Shown one piece after another: positions 25,726-34,499 of a DNA stretch of 64,000 nucleotides. The stretch's first letter is position 1; each line of letters starts with the position of its first letter. A program made the translations under genes and the position numbers. Source of the stretch: Pseudomonas sediminis (GTDB lineage: Bacteria; Pseudomonadota; Gammaproteobacteria; Pseudomonadales; Pseudomonadaceae). Where the stretch lies: positions 1,984,001 to 2,048,000 of the forward strand of contig NZ_CP154631.1 in NCBI RefSeq assembly GCF_039555755.1, written 5' to 3'. Under the pieces are notes generated by a model. The model saw only the letters and a list, made by a program, of their open reading frames with translations. It searched no databases and was not told the origin of the DNA.

Positions 25726-25989
25726 TTGACCCTCCCTTACGAAAGAACACGCGCCATCCTCAAAACAGAGGAGTTCCTGCGTGAACTCTCCCGTCATTCG
25801 GGGTTACCGCAGGATATCCGCAGCTATGCGAAAAGCCTGCTCAGGCACTATCCATCTGCCGATCAAATTTTCTCGCTGGGGCGCCTTGAGGAATGTCTGG
25901 TAAACGAAGCGCTTGAAGATGAATACCGACGGCGGGTAATCGCCTTCCACCAGCCGTTGCTCTGCTCGTCGCTGGAGTCGACACGATAG
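25726..25989 (+). CDS. BPSL0761-family small protein
   Basis: An 87-residue protein whose N-terminus LPYERTRAILKTEEFLREL and central DIRSYAKSLLRHYPSADQI match the small BPSL0761 family, which is common on proteobacterial islands and prophages; its function is unknown. The start codon is TTG at 25726 with AGGAG 10 bp upstream. The gene overlaps none, and is 2 bp before the DUF6088 gene. It is all-helical by inspection. Confidence 0.7.
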   Translation: MTLPYERTRAILKTEEFLRELSRHSGLPQDIRSYAKSLLRHYPSADQIFSLGRLEECLVNEALEDEYRRRVIAFHQPLLCSSLESTR

Positions 25990-25991
25990 CA

Positions 25992-26597
25992 ATGTCCTGC
26001 CCTCATTCTGAGCCGCCGGTGTCTCACCTCGTCAGGCAGCGGGTTAAGTTTCTGCGCAAGGGGAGGCCTTTCAGCATCAGGTGTCTTGCAGGGCTTGGTT
26101 CGAGCTCGGCCATCTCCAAGGCAGTCGCCCAGCTTGTTCGCCGTGGCGAGCTTGAGCGTGTGTATCGTGGCATCTACATGCGGCCGAAATACAGTCAGTA
26201 CACTGGTCGGGTTCATCGTCCTGGGCCTTGGGACTTGGTGAATCTGATTGCCAGGCAGAACCGTTGGAAGCTGCAGATCCACGGCGCTGATGCCGTGAGA
26301 CATTTCGGGCTGAGTACACAGATGCCGGTCATCCCGATCTATTACACGAGCGGCTCCAGTCGATCTCTATTCGTGGGGAAGGCCGAGATCAGGCTCGTGC
26401 ATGCCGCTCCGATGGTGATGCAGTGCGCAGGAACCAAAGTGGGGATGACCATCAGCGCTCTGTTTTATCTCGGCAAAGGTGGTACTACGCCGGAGTGTGT
26501 TGCTGTAATGAAAAAAGCTCTCAGCCCTGAAGACCTGAGCAAAATAGTGGCCTGCAGAATGCCGAAATGGATGCGCGCAGCGCTGGAGACAACATGA
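25992..26597 (+). CDS. DUF6088 / AbiEi-antitoxin-like winged-helix protein, orphan
   Basis: A 201-residue protein. Residues about 15-60 form an AbiEi-type winged helix: a VRQRVKFLRKGRPFSIRCLA start, SSSAISKAVAQLVRRGEL, then ERVYRGIYMRPKYS. The rest (LQIHGADAVRHFGLSTQMP) is the DUF6088 core. AbiEi proteins are antitoxins of type IV toxin-antitoxin systems with AbiEii nucleotidyltransferases. No such toxin lies next to it, so it is either a solo regulator or half of a lost pair. A decayed similar fragment occurs at 27125-27178. Confidence 0.7.
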   Translation: MSCPHSEPPVSHLVRQRVKFLRKGRPFSIRCLAGLGSSSAISKAVAQLVRRGELERVYRGIYMRPKYSQYTGRVHRPGPWDLVNLIARQNRWKLQIHGADAVRHFGLSTQMPVIPIYYTSGSSRSLFVGKAEIRLVHAAPMVMQCAGTKVGMTISALFYLGKGGTTPECVAVMKKALSPEDLSKIVACRMPKWMRAALETT

Positions 26598-26662
26598 GCC
26601 GGTAAGAAGCAGCCAGACACTCCGTTTGGCTGCCTATCCCTCTATCAGAGTCGGACCTGCAT

Positions 26663-26896
26663 CTATTGCTGGCTGCCCTTCTGCATATTTATCCGCGCTC
26701 TGCGGATATAGCTCACCGACACGCTGAGCCGGCGGGCGATCTCGGCGTCGGAAAGGCCCCCGAACTCCGAGATAATTTCGGGTGTCATTTCGGGCAACGG
26801 TCGCTTGTACGCTTGTATTCCAAGCTCCCTACGCATTTTTTTGACCGGAAAATTACTGACGCCTAAACGGTCAGCGACTTCTGTATCCGGCATCAT
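26663..26896 (-). CDS. Helix-turn-helix repeat protein, probably 5'-truncated
   Basis: A 77-residue open frame from the first ATG. It contains two HTH-like units, TEVADRLGVSNFPVKKMRREL and SDAEIARRLSVSVSYIRRARI. The same frame stays open upstream to about 27075 and encodes a third unit (PYGVSINRIKRARAELKI) without a start codon before a TGA. The gene therefore looks truncated at its 5' end, the rest lost at the junction with the catabolic cluster. The repeats suit a DNA-binding accessory protein; no family is named. Confidence 0.5.
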   Translation of the reverse strand: MMPDTEVADRLGVSNFPVKKMRRELGIQAYKRPLPEMTPEIISEFGGLSDAEIARRLSVSVSYIRRARINMQKGSQQ

Positions 26897-27124
26897 CCCC
26901 AGTAGAGCTATGGCTTCGCTGGTCCAAATGTCCTCCAGTGGTTTGAAACGCTCACGACTGATCTTTGACTCTGGGATCTTCAGCTCCGCTCTCGCACGCT
27001 TGATTCGGTTGATGGAAACACCGTACGGGCTTGCCAGCGCGTAATCAGGACGAACTGGAAGGGCGTGTTCGCTCGGTCATGAGACGATTGCAATTACACC
27101 CCCAAAGAATCCGTTCTTATTTCC

Positions 27125-27178
27125 GGCATCCACGTATCGCCTACGCGGCATGATTTGGTGTATTTGATTGCCGGGTTA
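27125..27178 (+). pseudogene. Decayed fragment similar to the DUF6088 gene
   Basis: The frame reads GIHVSPTRHDLVYLIAG, which parallels GIYMRP and WDLVNLIAR of the protein encoded at 25992-26597 with an intervening deletion. Only about 18 codons remain, abutting the foreign catabolic cluster. This could be a remnant of a second copy left by recombination. Confidence 0.35.
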
Positions 27179-27212
27179 ATAGTGCGGGGTAGCCCACCGT
27201 GAGTCACTACTG

Positions 27213-28799
27213 CTAGTAGCCGATGGCAGAACCATCTTTACGCGGATCAGAACCGGCAGTCAGGGTGCCGGTTTGAGGATCGATGAGAATAATTTGACCG
27301 CCGCCCAGCGGCTTATAGCTGGGTGAATCGACCAGCTTATGCCCAAGCGCCTCAAGGCCCTGACGGGTATCAGCACTGACTCCCGCCTCCACCTGTACCA
27401 CACCGTTCTCGAAGAACACTCGTGGCGCATCGATTGCCTCTTGCGCATCCATGCCGTAGTCGATGATGTTGGTCAGAACATGTACCTGCCCCACCGGCTG
27501 GTAGTCTCCACCCATCACGCCAAGTGGTGCAATCACCTGACCGTCCTTACAGAGCATACCCGGCATAATGGTATGCATGGGCCGTTTAGTCGGGGCGATA
27601 ACGTTCGGATGTTCAGGACTCAGGCGAAAACTTTTGCCACGGTTTTGCAACAGCACACCGGATTTTGGAGCAACCACACCACTTCCAAACTCGTTGTAGA
27701 TTGAATTGATAAAACTCACCACGTTGCGGTTTTCATCCACCACACACAGATACACCGTATCCGAGTGATCCAGCACCGAGTCAGGCAGCTCGCCTGTCGC
27801 TTTAAGGTTAATACCCCGGGCCATTTTTTCGCCCACTTCAGGCGCCAGCAGTTGCTCCACCGATGTGTTCATAGACGCCTGATCGGCAAGGCGCAGATCA
27901 CGCTCACGGTAGGCCAGACGCGAGGCTTCAACTTCCAAATGAAGGCGTGCGGCACTCTCAGGATGCAACTCTTTCAAATCGAAGTGGCTCAGGGTATTCA
28001 GCATCAGTAGGGCTGTTAAGCCTTGGTTATTGGGTGGCACCTGATACAAATCAAAGCCACGGTAACTACCTTTAATAGGGTCGACATAATTGCCCCGGCA
28101 CTCGGCAAAATCTGCCAGCGTGTGCAGCCCGCCACCAGCTTGCAGCGCCTCCACCATATCCTCGGCGATAGCGCCGGTGTAGAAGGCATCGCGACCAAAT
28201 TTGGCAATCGCCTCCAAGGTATTGGCTAGTTCGGGCTGACGATGAATTTCGCCAGCCTTGGGGGCGCGGCCTTCAGGTAAAAACACCCGACGCGCATTGT
28301 CGATTTCTTTCAGCCACGGCTCGTTTTGCGCCCAGTCTCCCGCCACTCTGTCGGCCACCACATAACCTTCGCGGGCGAAGAAGATCGCGTCTTTAAAGAC
28401 TTCTTCACGTGCCAGAACGCCGTGCTCATCCAAAAGCTGACACCAGGCATCAATCGCACCCGGCACCGTCACGCTATGCGCACCGCGACCGGGAATGGCA
28501 TCAAGGCCCTGCTGCAGATACCAATCAAGGGTGGCGGCCTTTGGCGAGCGGCCCGAGCCGTTAAAGGCGCGCACCTTTTGATCTTTACCTGCCAACAGCA
28601 CAAAGCAGTCACCGCCAATACCGGTGGCTTGCGGCTCAACCACCGCCAATACCGCAGCAGCGGCTACGGCAGCATCCATCGCACTGCCCCCACGGCGCAA
28701 AATATCCAGGCCGGCTTGGCTGGCCAGCGGGTGAGAAGTGGAAATCATGCCGCGCTGGGCACGTACCGGGGAACGGCCAGGTAGATGTAAGTTACGCAT
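27213..28799 (-). CDS. Gamma-glutamyltransferase-family Ntn-hydrolase (cytoplasmic, oxamate amidohydrolase/GGT-like)
   Basis: A 528-residue protein of the gamma-glutamyltranspeptidase family, which self-cleaves before a catalytic threonine; the candidate is Thr348 in HSDTVYLCVVD. The N-terminal STSHPLASQAGLDILRRGGS and IGGDCFVLL motifs and the C-terminal APLGVMGGDYQPVGQ fit the branch lacking a signal peptide, which includes HpxW-like amidohydrolases. It would cleave an amide, perhaps a gamma-glutamyl or oxamate-like conjugate, in the cytoplasm. The ATG at 28799 overlaps the upstream gene by 8 bp, and GGAG lies 9 bp before it. It is the last gene of the operon 35609 to 27213. Confidence 0.85.
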   Translation of the reverse strand: MRNLHLPGRSPVRAQRGMISTSHPLASQAGLDILRRGGSAMDAAVAAAAVLAVVEPQATGIGGDCFVLLAGKDQKVRAFNGSGRSPKAATLDWYLQQGLDAIPGRGAHSVTVPGAIDAWCQLLDEHGVLAREEVFKDAIFFAREGYVVADRVAGDWAQNEPWLKEIDNARRVFLPEGRAPKAGEIHRQPELANTLEAIAKFGRDAFYTGAIAEDMVEALQAGGGLHTLADFAECRGNYVDPIKGSYRGFDLYQVPPNNQGLTALLMLNTLSHFDLKELHPESAARLHLEVEASRLAYRERDLRLADQASMNTSVEQLLAPEVGEKMARGINLKATGELPDSVLDHSDTVYLCVVDENRNVVSFINSIYNEFGSGVVAPKSGVLLQNRGKSFRLSPEHPNVIAPTKRPMHTIMPGMLCKDGQVIAPLGVMGGDYQPVGQVHVLTNIIDYGMDAQEAIDAPRVFFENGVVQVEAGVSADTRQGLEALGHKLVDSPSYKPLGGGQIILIDPQTGTLTAGSDPRKDGSAIGY

Positions 28800-29787
28800 G
28801 GTGAAAACTCCGCAAACGGCTGGCATGTTCTGGATTTAAGGCCAAGGCAGGGACACGCCCGGCTAACAAGTCCTGGACTTGTGCCACACATTCCATGGCT
28901 TGGTAATCACTGGCCTCGGGTGTCAGCCCGGCAACATGAGGGGTAGCAATAACATTGGCGAGCACGGCAATTTTTGGATTCGGCTGCTCATCAAGGCCGC
29001 GCCCCACATCAAGGCCTGCGCCTTGAATCTGACCGCGGGTGAGTGCGTGATAAAGCGCTTCCTCATCAACCAGAATGCCTCGGGCGATATTGATAAAAAA
29101 GCTGTCTTTGCGCATTTGGCCAAACGCCCTAGCGTTAAACATCTCTATGGTTTCGGGCGTGGCGTAGGCTGCGGCAACCACATAATCAGAGGAGGCCAGC
29201 AGCTCCTCAAAACGCACCTTTTCAATGCCCTGTTCGGTGATCTCTGCGTAAGGGTCATAGACTGACACCTGCATGCCCGCACACAGACAAAGGGCCGCGA
29301 TGCGCTTACCAATCGCGCCATAGCCGACAATGCCTACACTGGCTCCATAAAGCTGGCGACCAAAGACCATCGGCTGCTGATGCACGCCCTGATGATAAAG
29401 TGTGGCAGCCTGGGTAATACCGCGGCCCAGATCAATCATCAAACCCAAGGCCAGCTCACTACAGGCCTCGGCGTAACCTGCGCTGCAACGCACCGCCAAG
29501 ATGCCTGCAGCACTGGCTGCCGACACATCGACATTGCGCGCATCCACCGCGCAGCGCAAAAAAGCCAGCAGGTTCGGCAGACCCGCAAACACCAAGGCCT
29601 CGCCCGGCGCCAGGCGATCAGAAATAATCACCTGACAATCTTTGGCTGCTGCTACTAGCGCATCGCCCCGCAAGGGCTCGTCACTATCGTTTAGCCGTAC
29701 ATTGCCAAGCCCCTGCAGGGTAGTTACCGCGCGGGCACTGAAGAAGTTTTTCAATAAGTCGCGGTTATGGGTAATCAGGATATTCAT
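28792..29787 (-). CDS. D-isomer 2-hydroxyacid dehydrogenase family protein
   Basis: A 331-residue NAD-dependent dehydrogenase. The dinucleotide motif is VGIVGYGAIGKRIA near residue 155; the catalytic arginine is in FFINIARGILVDE and the histidine in ATPHVAGLT, with the glutamate between them (GLDEQPNP region unusually lacking the standard VFxxEP). It interconverts a D-2-hydroxy acid and 2-keto acid. It starts 2 bp after the Rieske oxygenase stop. Within this cluster it may oxidise a hydroxylated product or reduce a keto acid produced from the imported compound. Confidence 0.85.
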   Translation of the reverse strand: MNILITHNRDLLKNFFSARAVTTLQGLGNVRLNDSDEPLRGDALVAAAKDCQVIISDRLAPGEALVFAGLPNLLAFLRCAVDARNVDVSAASAAGILAVRCSAGYAEACSELALGLMIDLGRGITQAATLYHQGVHQQPMVFGRQLYGASVGIVGYGAIGKRIAALCLCAGMQVSVYDPYAEITEQGIEKVRFEELLASSDYVVAAAYATPETIEMFNARAFGQMRKDSFFINIARGILVDEEALYHALTRGQIQGAGLDVGRGLDEQPNPKIAVLANVIATPHVAGLTPEASDYQAMECVAQVQDLLAGRVPALALNPEHASRLRSFHHA

Positions 29788-29789
29788 CT

Positions 29790-30920
29790 TTATCCCTTGG
29801 CAATTGGCAGATGACGCAACAGCCAGTTGTTCATGTCATGCACCACATCATCACGCCACGACAAGTGCCCCGGGGTATAACGAACCGAACTCAGGCCTTT
29901 TTGCTGTTTTTCCAGGATGCCAACATCTTCCAGAGCTACTGTGCCCCAGCGGTGGTAGTAAGGCTGAGCGCGCTCTTCAAAGTCGGGCAGCTCCAGCAAG
30001 TGTTTGGGGAAGCAGCCGCCCACCGACAAGTGCGTACGATCCACCGCAATCGGCCTTACTACCAGCCACCACATGCAATCTTGAGCGCAGCAGAATTGGG
30101 TAGTGGGCTCGACCAGAGTGAAGAAAGTGCCTTGTTTAGCCTGTTCGCTCAGGCCTTCAATTTGCGGAAAAGGCGCGTCCTGGGTTTTGTCGAGGACTGC
30201 GCTCGTCATCAACGACTGCACTTGAATGGCGTGCCATTCGCCTTTGGCTGCAAAGGTCAGGCTATTTTGCGCGCCTACGGTTTTGGCATGGACGATCCCG
30301 GTGTGATAGGTCTCCATTGCGTTTTCCAAAAGCAGCTTCCAGTTGCATTCGGCGATGATGTCTTTGCGCCAAACGCAGACCATATCCTCTAATTTGTTGG
30401 TCCCGACCAGCTCATCAAAGTCACCTAGATGGGTCATTAAATCCGGCGCGTTGTCGTCGAAATTTAAAAAGATATTGCCGCGCCACACGCTCATGCGAAT
30501 CGGCACCAGCGCGTTATGTTCCGGATCAAAGCCCGGAACATCAGCCATCCCGGGCGCCCGCATCATGCTGCCATCCAACTTGTAGCTCCAGGCGTGATAG
30601 GGGCAGAGGATGTTGCGACGGTTACCGCAGCCTTCCAGCAGAATCGAGCCACGGTGACGGCAAAAGTTGGCAAAGGCGTGCAGCTCGCCTTGCTCATCAC
30701 GGGTCAGCAGCACCGGCCCGCCCACGGTATCAATGGAGCGGTAGTCGCCCGAGCTGGCAAGCTCATCGGTACGCGCGGCAAAGAACCAGTTCTTTAAATG
30801 GATATGCTCCACTTCCTGTTTGAAGATTTCTTCACTGGTGTAGTAGTGCGGTGCAAGAGCACGGGCCTCGCCCAGTTCAGTGCCGCTCCAGAGGTACTTC
30901 GCAGAGTGGATCGTCATCAT
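29790..30920 (-). CDS. Rieske [2Fe-2S] aromatic ring-hydroxylating-type oxygenase, alpha subunit
   Basis: A 376-residue single-subunit-type Rieske oxygenase. The Rieske ligands are Cys87, His89, Cys106 and His109 (NFCRHRGS and CPYHAWSYK). The mononuclear iron site is NWKLLLENAMETYHTGIVH with His206 and His211, and Glu203 at the position of the bridging acid; a C-terminal Asp lies in LEDVGILE. The NWKL-EN-YHTG pattern is like those of oxygenases that demethylate or hydroxylate amines such as betaines and carnitine. No ferredoxin or reductase gene is nearby, so an unlinked reductase must supply electrons. It starts with ATGA overlap to livF. Confidence 0.9.
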   Translation of the reverse strand: MMTIHSAKYLWSGTELGEARALAPHYYTSEEIFKQEVEHIHLKNWFFAARTDELASSGDYRSIDTVGGPVLLTRDEQGELHAFANFCRHRGSILLEGCGNRRNILCPYHAWSYKLDGSMMRAPGMADVPGFDPEHNALVPIRMSVWRGNIFLNFDDNAPDLMTHLGDFDELVGTNKLEDMVCVWRKDIIAECNWKLLLENAMETYHTGIVHAKTVGAQNSLTFAAKGEWHAIQVQSLMTSAVLDKTQDAPFPQIEGLSEQAKQGTFFTLVEPTTQFCCAQDCMWWLVVRPIAVDRTHLSVGGCFPKHLLELPDFEERAQPYYHRWGTVALEDVGILEKQQKGLSSVRYTPGHLSWRDDVVHDMNNWLLRHLPIAKG

Positions 30921-31660
30921 GCAACTCCAGTCACAGGTGTAGCGGCACCGCCGCCCAGATACAGTTGTTTTAAAAGGTCGGCATCCAGACTTGCACCGGA
31001 GCCTTGGTAGACAAGACGGCCCTGCCGCAGCACGTACGCGCTGTCAGCAATGGCAATTGCTTCAAGGGCGTTCTGCTCAACCATCAGCACCGTGATGCCC
31101 TTGTCGCGAATACTGGCTACCGCTTCCAGCACCCGGTCAATCATCTGCGGCGCCAGCCCCATGGTTGGCTCGTCCAGGATCAGGCATTGCGGGCGCGACA
31201 TTAGCGCCCGGCCAATCGCAAGCATTTGCTGCTCTCCTCCGGAGAGGGTGCCGGCGAGTTGTTTGGCGCGGGTTTTCAGGATCGGAAACAGCTCGTGCAG
31301 CTCGTCGATATCACGGTCGATGGCGCGCTTGTCGCGCTGAATGTAGGCGCCCAGCAGTAAGTTCTCGGTGACCGTCATGCTGGCAAACACCAGCCGGCCT
31401 TCCGGTACATGGGCAATGCCCAGTTCGGAGCGGCTTTCAGCGCGTAATTTCAAAAGGTCGTGAGTGATATAGCGGATGCTGCCGCTGACCGGTTTCACCA
31501 GCCCTGAAATGGCTTTCAGAGTGGTGCTTTTACCTGCACCATTACTGCCGACCAGACTGGTGATCGTACCGGGCATCACCGCCAGACTGATATCGGTCAA
31601 CGCTTCAACGGCGCCATAACGCACGCACAGGTTATCGACCTGAATTAATGGCGCAGTCAT
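30917..31660 (-). CDS. Branched-chain amino acid-type ABC transporter ATPase LivF-like
   Basis: A 247-residue ATPase. Walker A GSNGAGKST near residue 40, the signature LSGGEQQMLAIGRAL and Walker B CLILDEPTMGLAP are intact. It is the second ATPase of a Liv-type importer; LivF proteins are about 235 residues and this one carries a short C-terminal tail (GGGAATPVTGVA). It overlaps livG and the Rieske gene by 4 bp each, so the transporter and enzymes are translated as one coupled set. Confidence 0.93.
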   Translation of the reverse strand: MTAPLIQVDNLCVRYGAVEALTDISLAVMPGTITSLVGSNGAGKSTTLKAISGLVKPVSGSIRYITHDLLKLRAESRSELGIAHVPEGRLVFASMTVTENLLLGAYIQRDKRAIDRDIDELHELFPILKTRAKQLAGTLSGGEQQMLAIGRALMSRPQCLILDEPTMGLAPQMIDRVLEAVASIRDKGITVLMVEQNALEAIAIADSAYVLRQGRLVYQGSGASLDADLLKQLYLGGGAATPVTGVA

Positions 31661-32442
31661 GCTTTGCCTCCTTTCACCTTTTGTTTGCCGAAGTAGGCGC
31701 TTTGCACGGCTTCATTGGCGAAGACTTCGGTCACGCTGCCTTCAGCCAGTTTTTGCCCGTGGTAGAGCACCGTGATCCGGTCGGCTAGACCATGGATGAT
31801 GCTCATATCGTGTTCGACCAAAAGAACACTGGTGCCGTCGTCACGGATGCGTTTAATCAGGGCCGACAGCTCTTCCTTTTCGGCCAGGTTCATACCCGCC
31901 AAGGGCTCATCCAGCAGCAAAAGACGGGGGCGTGAGATCAGCGCGCGGGCAATCTCTACCCGGCGCTGATGGCCGTAGGCAAGGGTGGTGGGGGCACGCT
32001 CATCAAAGCTTTCATCCAGACCGACAAAGCGCAGAAGTGCTTTGGCTTGCTCAACCATCTGTGCCTCATGCACGCGCAGCGCCCGACGTAAAAACAGCAG
32101 GTGCCAGAGGTTTGCGTCAAAGTGCCGGTGGGCACCGACCAACACGGTTTCCAAGACACTCATCGCACCAAACAAACGGATGTTTTGAAAGGTGCGGGCC
32201 AGCCCTGCCTGGGCGATCACATGGGCTTCACGCCCACAGACTTCACTCCCGCTGATGGTCAATGACCCCGCTGTCGGTTTAACGAAACCAGACAGGGCAT
32301 TGACCACAGTGCTTTTACCCGCACCATTGGGACCGATAAGCGCATGTATATGGCCCTCCCGGATACTGATATCCAGCCCGTCCACCGCCTTCAAGCCACC
32401 AAATGTCACGCTTAAACCTTGAGCATTTAGCAGGGCGTTCAT
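31657..32442 (-). CDS. Branched-chain amino acid-type ABC transporter ATPase LivG-like
   Basis: A 261-residue ATPase. Walker A is GPNGAGKST near residue 37; instead of a canonical LSGGQ signature the frame reads [16 protein letters not shown], as in LivG proteins; Walker B is [12 protein letters not shown]. It pairs with the LivF-like ATPase on the fused permease. It overlaps the permease gene and livF by 4 bp each. Confidence 0.93.
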   Translation of the reverse strand: MNALLNAQGLSVTFGGLKAVDGLDISIREGHIHALIGPNGAGKSTVVNALSGFVKPTAGSLTISGSEVCGREAHVIAQAGLARTFQNIRLFGAMSVLETVLVGAHRHFDANLWHLLFLRRALRVHEAQMVEQAKALLRFVGLDESFDERAPTTLAYGHQRRVEIARALISRPRLLLLDEPLAGMNLAEKEELSALIKRIRDDGTSVLLVEHDMSIIHGLADRITVLYHGQKLAEGSVTEVFANEAVQSAYFGKQKVKGGKA

Positions 32443-34424
32443 TGCGCCACCAGCTTGACCCGCGCTTTGGCGGCAAGTCCTTGAGGTCGGTACAGCATCA
32501 AAAGGATCAACAACAGGCCCAGAAGGGCAAAACGCGCTTCAGGGAAGGCTTCAACAAAGGGCAAATCCAGCGCCAGCTGCAGGAACACCACCCAAATCAA
32601 CGCGCCGATAAAGGGACCAATCAAAGTACCCAACCCGCCCAGAACAACCAGCATCAGCAGCAGAATGTTTTCAAACAGACTGAAGTTGAAAGGGCTGATG
32701 TACTGCTGGCTGTGGGCATAAAAGGTGCCAACCAGTCCACCAATAAAGCCACCGAAGGCGTAGGCATATAGCTTGTAGCGCGAGGTCGGGATGCCCATGG
32801 CTTCGGCAGCGTCTTCATCTTCACGTATGGCCACCCATGCCCGACCAACATGGGAGCGCACAATGCGAGCAATCACGAACACCACCAAGGCCGCCAGCGC
32901 CAACGCATAAAGGTATTGGGCCTGAGCGCTGGCCAACTCGTAACCAAACAGGTTTGGCAACGGGATATCGCGAATGCCCATCGGCCCCCGGGTCAGATCC
33001 ACCCAGTTGATAGCCACGATGCGAATAATCTCGCCAAAGCCCAGGGTCATGATGGCCAGGTAATCGCCGCGCAGCTTTAGCGTCGGGTAGCCGATACACA
33101 TTGCAGCCAGCGCTGCGAGTACACCGCCGACGATGAAGTTGGCGTACATCAGCCACCAAACCTCAGCAGATTCAATGCCGAAGCCCTGGCGCATCACCAG
33201 AATGAAGATGATTGAGGTGAAATAGGAGCCCACCGCCCAGAAGGCGACATAGCCCAGATCCAGCAAACCGGCAAAGCCCACCACCACGTTCAGACCGCTG
33301 GCGAGCATCCCGTAGATCAGCACGAAGATTAAAATCCGCAGCCAGTAGTCGCTGGTCACGACGAAGGCAAGACTAGCTGCAACAGCCACCAGAGCGATCA
33401 TCAGCCAAGGACTTGGGCTGGCGAATTTACCTAGCAGGTGCTCAACGCGAGCCATCAACCAGCCGCTTTGCGGGCTGTTGCCCAACAAACTTCCACGCTC
33501 ACCAGCAACGGTTTCCGGCCGGCCGAGCAGGCCTTGCGGGCGGAAGTACAGGAGCAAAATCAGCACACTGAAACTGATGGCGTCTTTCCAGGCGTTGCCG
33601 TTCGGCAAGTAACCACCACCCAAGGTTTCCATCATCCCCAGCAACAACCCGCCCAACGCAGCACCCGGAATGCTGCCAATGCCGCCCAAAACCGCTGCGG
33701 TCAGCGCTTTAAGCGCAGGTATAAAGCCCATAGTGGCGTGGGCAAAGCCGTAGGTTTGCGCGTAAAGAATCCCCGCCAGAGCGGCAAAACCTGAGCCAAG
33801 TAAAAAGGCGATGGCGATAATGCGGTTTACCGGGATGCCAATTAAGGTTGAAGCCGTGCTGTTCTCAGCCGTAGCCCGCATCGCCCGACCAAGGCGGCTG
33901 CGCGCCACGAACTGGTGCAACCCCAGCATCGCCACAACCGCCACGATAATGGTTAATGCTTCTGGCACAGTGAGATAGAGCGAGTTGAACAAGACGATCA
34001 CTTCCATCTCTGAAAGCGGGTTTTCCGGGAAGCGCAGCTCTTCAGCACCCCAGATACTTTGCGCCCCGCTTTGCAGCAGCACAGAGATTGCGATAGAGGT
34101 AATTAAAGGCGCCAACCGCGGGGCGTTGCGCAGTGGCCGGTAGGCCAAGCGATCCACCACAACGCCTAATATTCCAGCCAGAACAATTCCGAAAGCAGCT
34201 GCCAACGGTAGCGCGAAGTGCGGCATCGCCACCGAAACTCCAAACAGGCTGATCTGGTCGAGCATCAAGCTCACGGTAATAAAGGCGCCCAACATGAAGA
34301 ACTCGCCAAAGGCGAAGTTCACCATGCGCACCACCCCGTAGACGAGACTGAAGGCTACGGCCGCCAGTGCGTATATCGCACCAATGGTCAGGCCGTTAAG
34401 CAAAAGCTGAGCAAAGTATTCCAT
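32439..34424 (-). CDS. Fused LivH-LivM permease of a branched-chain amino acid-type ABC importer
   Basis: A 661-residue membrane protein. Residues 1-about 295 are LivH-like (LNGLTIGAIYALAAVAFSLV, VDRLAYRPLRNAPRLAPLIT, GGIGSIPGAALGGLLLG). After a polar linker (PETVAGERGSLLGNSPQSG) residues about 330-661 are LivM-like (VGFAGLLDLGYVAFWAVGSY, LTRGPMGIRDIP, VGRAWVAIREDEDAAEAMGI, VVLGGLGTLIGPF). Most such importers encode the two halves separately; here one continuous frame joins them without a stop. It would form the whole membrane channel. The substrate is unknown; urea, amides, amino acids and aromatic acids are taken up by relatives. Confidence 0.93.
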   Translation of the reverse strand: MEYFAQLLLNGLTIGAIYALAAVAFSLVYGVVRMVNFAFGEFFMLGAFITVSLMLDQISLFGVSVAMPHFALPLAAAFGIVLAGILGVVVDRLAYRPLRNAPRLAPLITSIAISVLLQSGAQSIWGAEELRFPENPLSEMEVIVLFNSLYLTVPEALTIIVAVVAMLGLHQFVARSRLGRAMRATAENSTASTLIGIPVNRIIAIAFLLGSGFAALAGILYAQTYGFAHATMGFIPALKALTAAVLGGIGSIPGAALGGLLLGMMETLGGGYLPNGNAWKDAISFSVLILLLYFRPQGLLGRPETVAGERGSLLGNSPQSGWLMARVEHLLGKFASPSPWLMIALVAVAASLAFVVTSDYWLRILIFVLIYGMLASGLNVVVGFAGLLDLGYVAFWAVGSYFTSIIFILVMRQGFGIESAEVWWLMYANFIVGGVLAALAAMCIGYPTLKLRGDYLAIMTLGFGEIIRIVAINWVDLTRGPMGIRDIPLPNLFGYELASAQAQYLYALALAALVVFVIARIVRSHVGRAWVAIREDEDAAEAMGIPTSRYKLYAYAFGGFIGGLVGTFYAHSQQYISPFNFSLFENILLLMLVVLGGLGTLIGPFIGALIWVVFLQLALDLPFVEAFPEARFALLGLLLILLMLYRPQGLAAKARVKLVAQ

Positions 34425-34499
34425 GGCAAACCCATCTGTGTTGCACGAAAGCAGCGGCGCAGCCGCACGGCAAATGGGGCGGCTAGGCCGCCCTGAGGT

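Noticed and set aside
25992..26896. An AbiE toxin-antitoxin pair
   Set aside because: The antitoxin-like protein is present, but no AbiEii nucleotidyltransferase frame lies on either side; the neighbour is an HTH protein.
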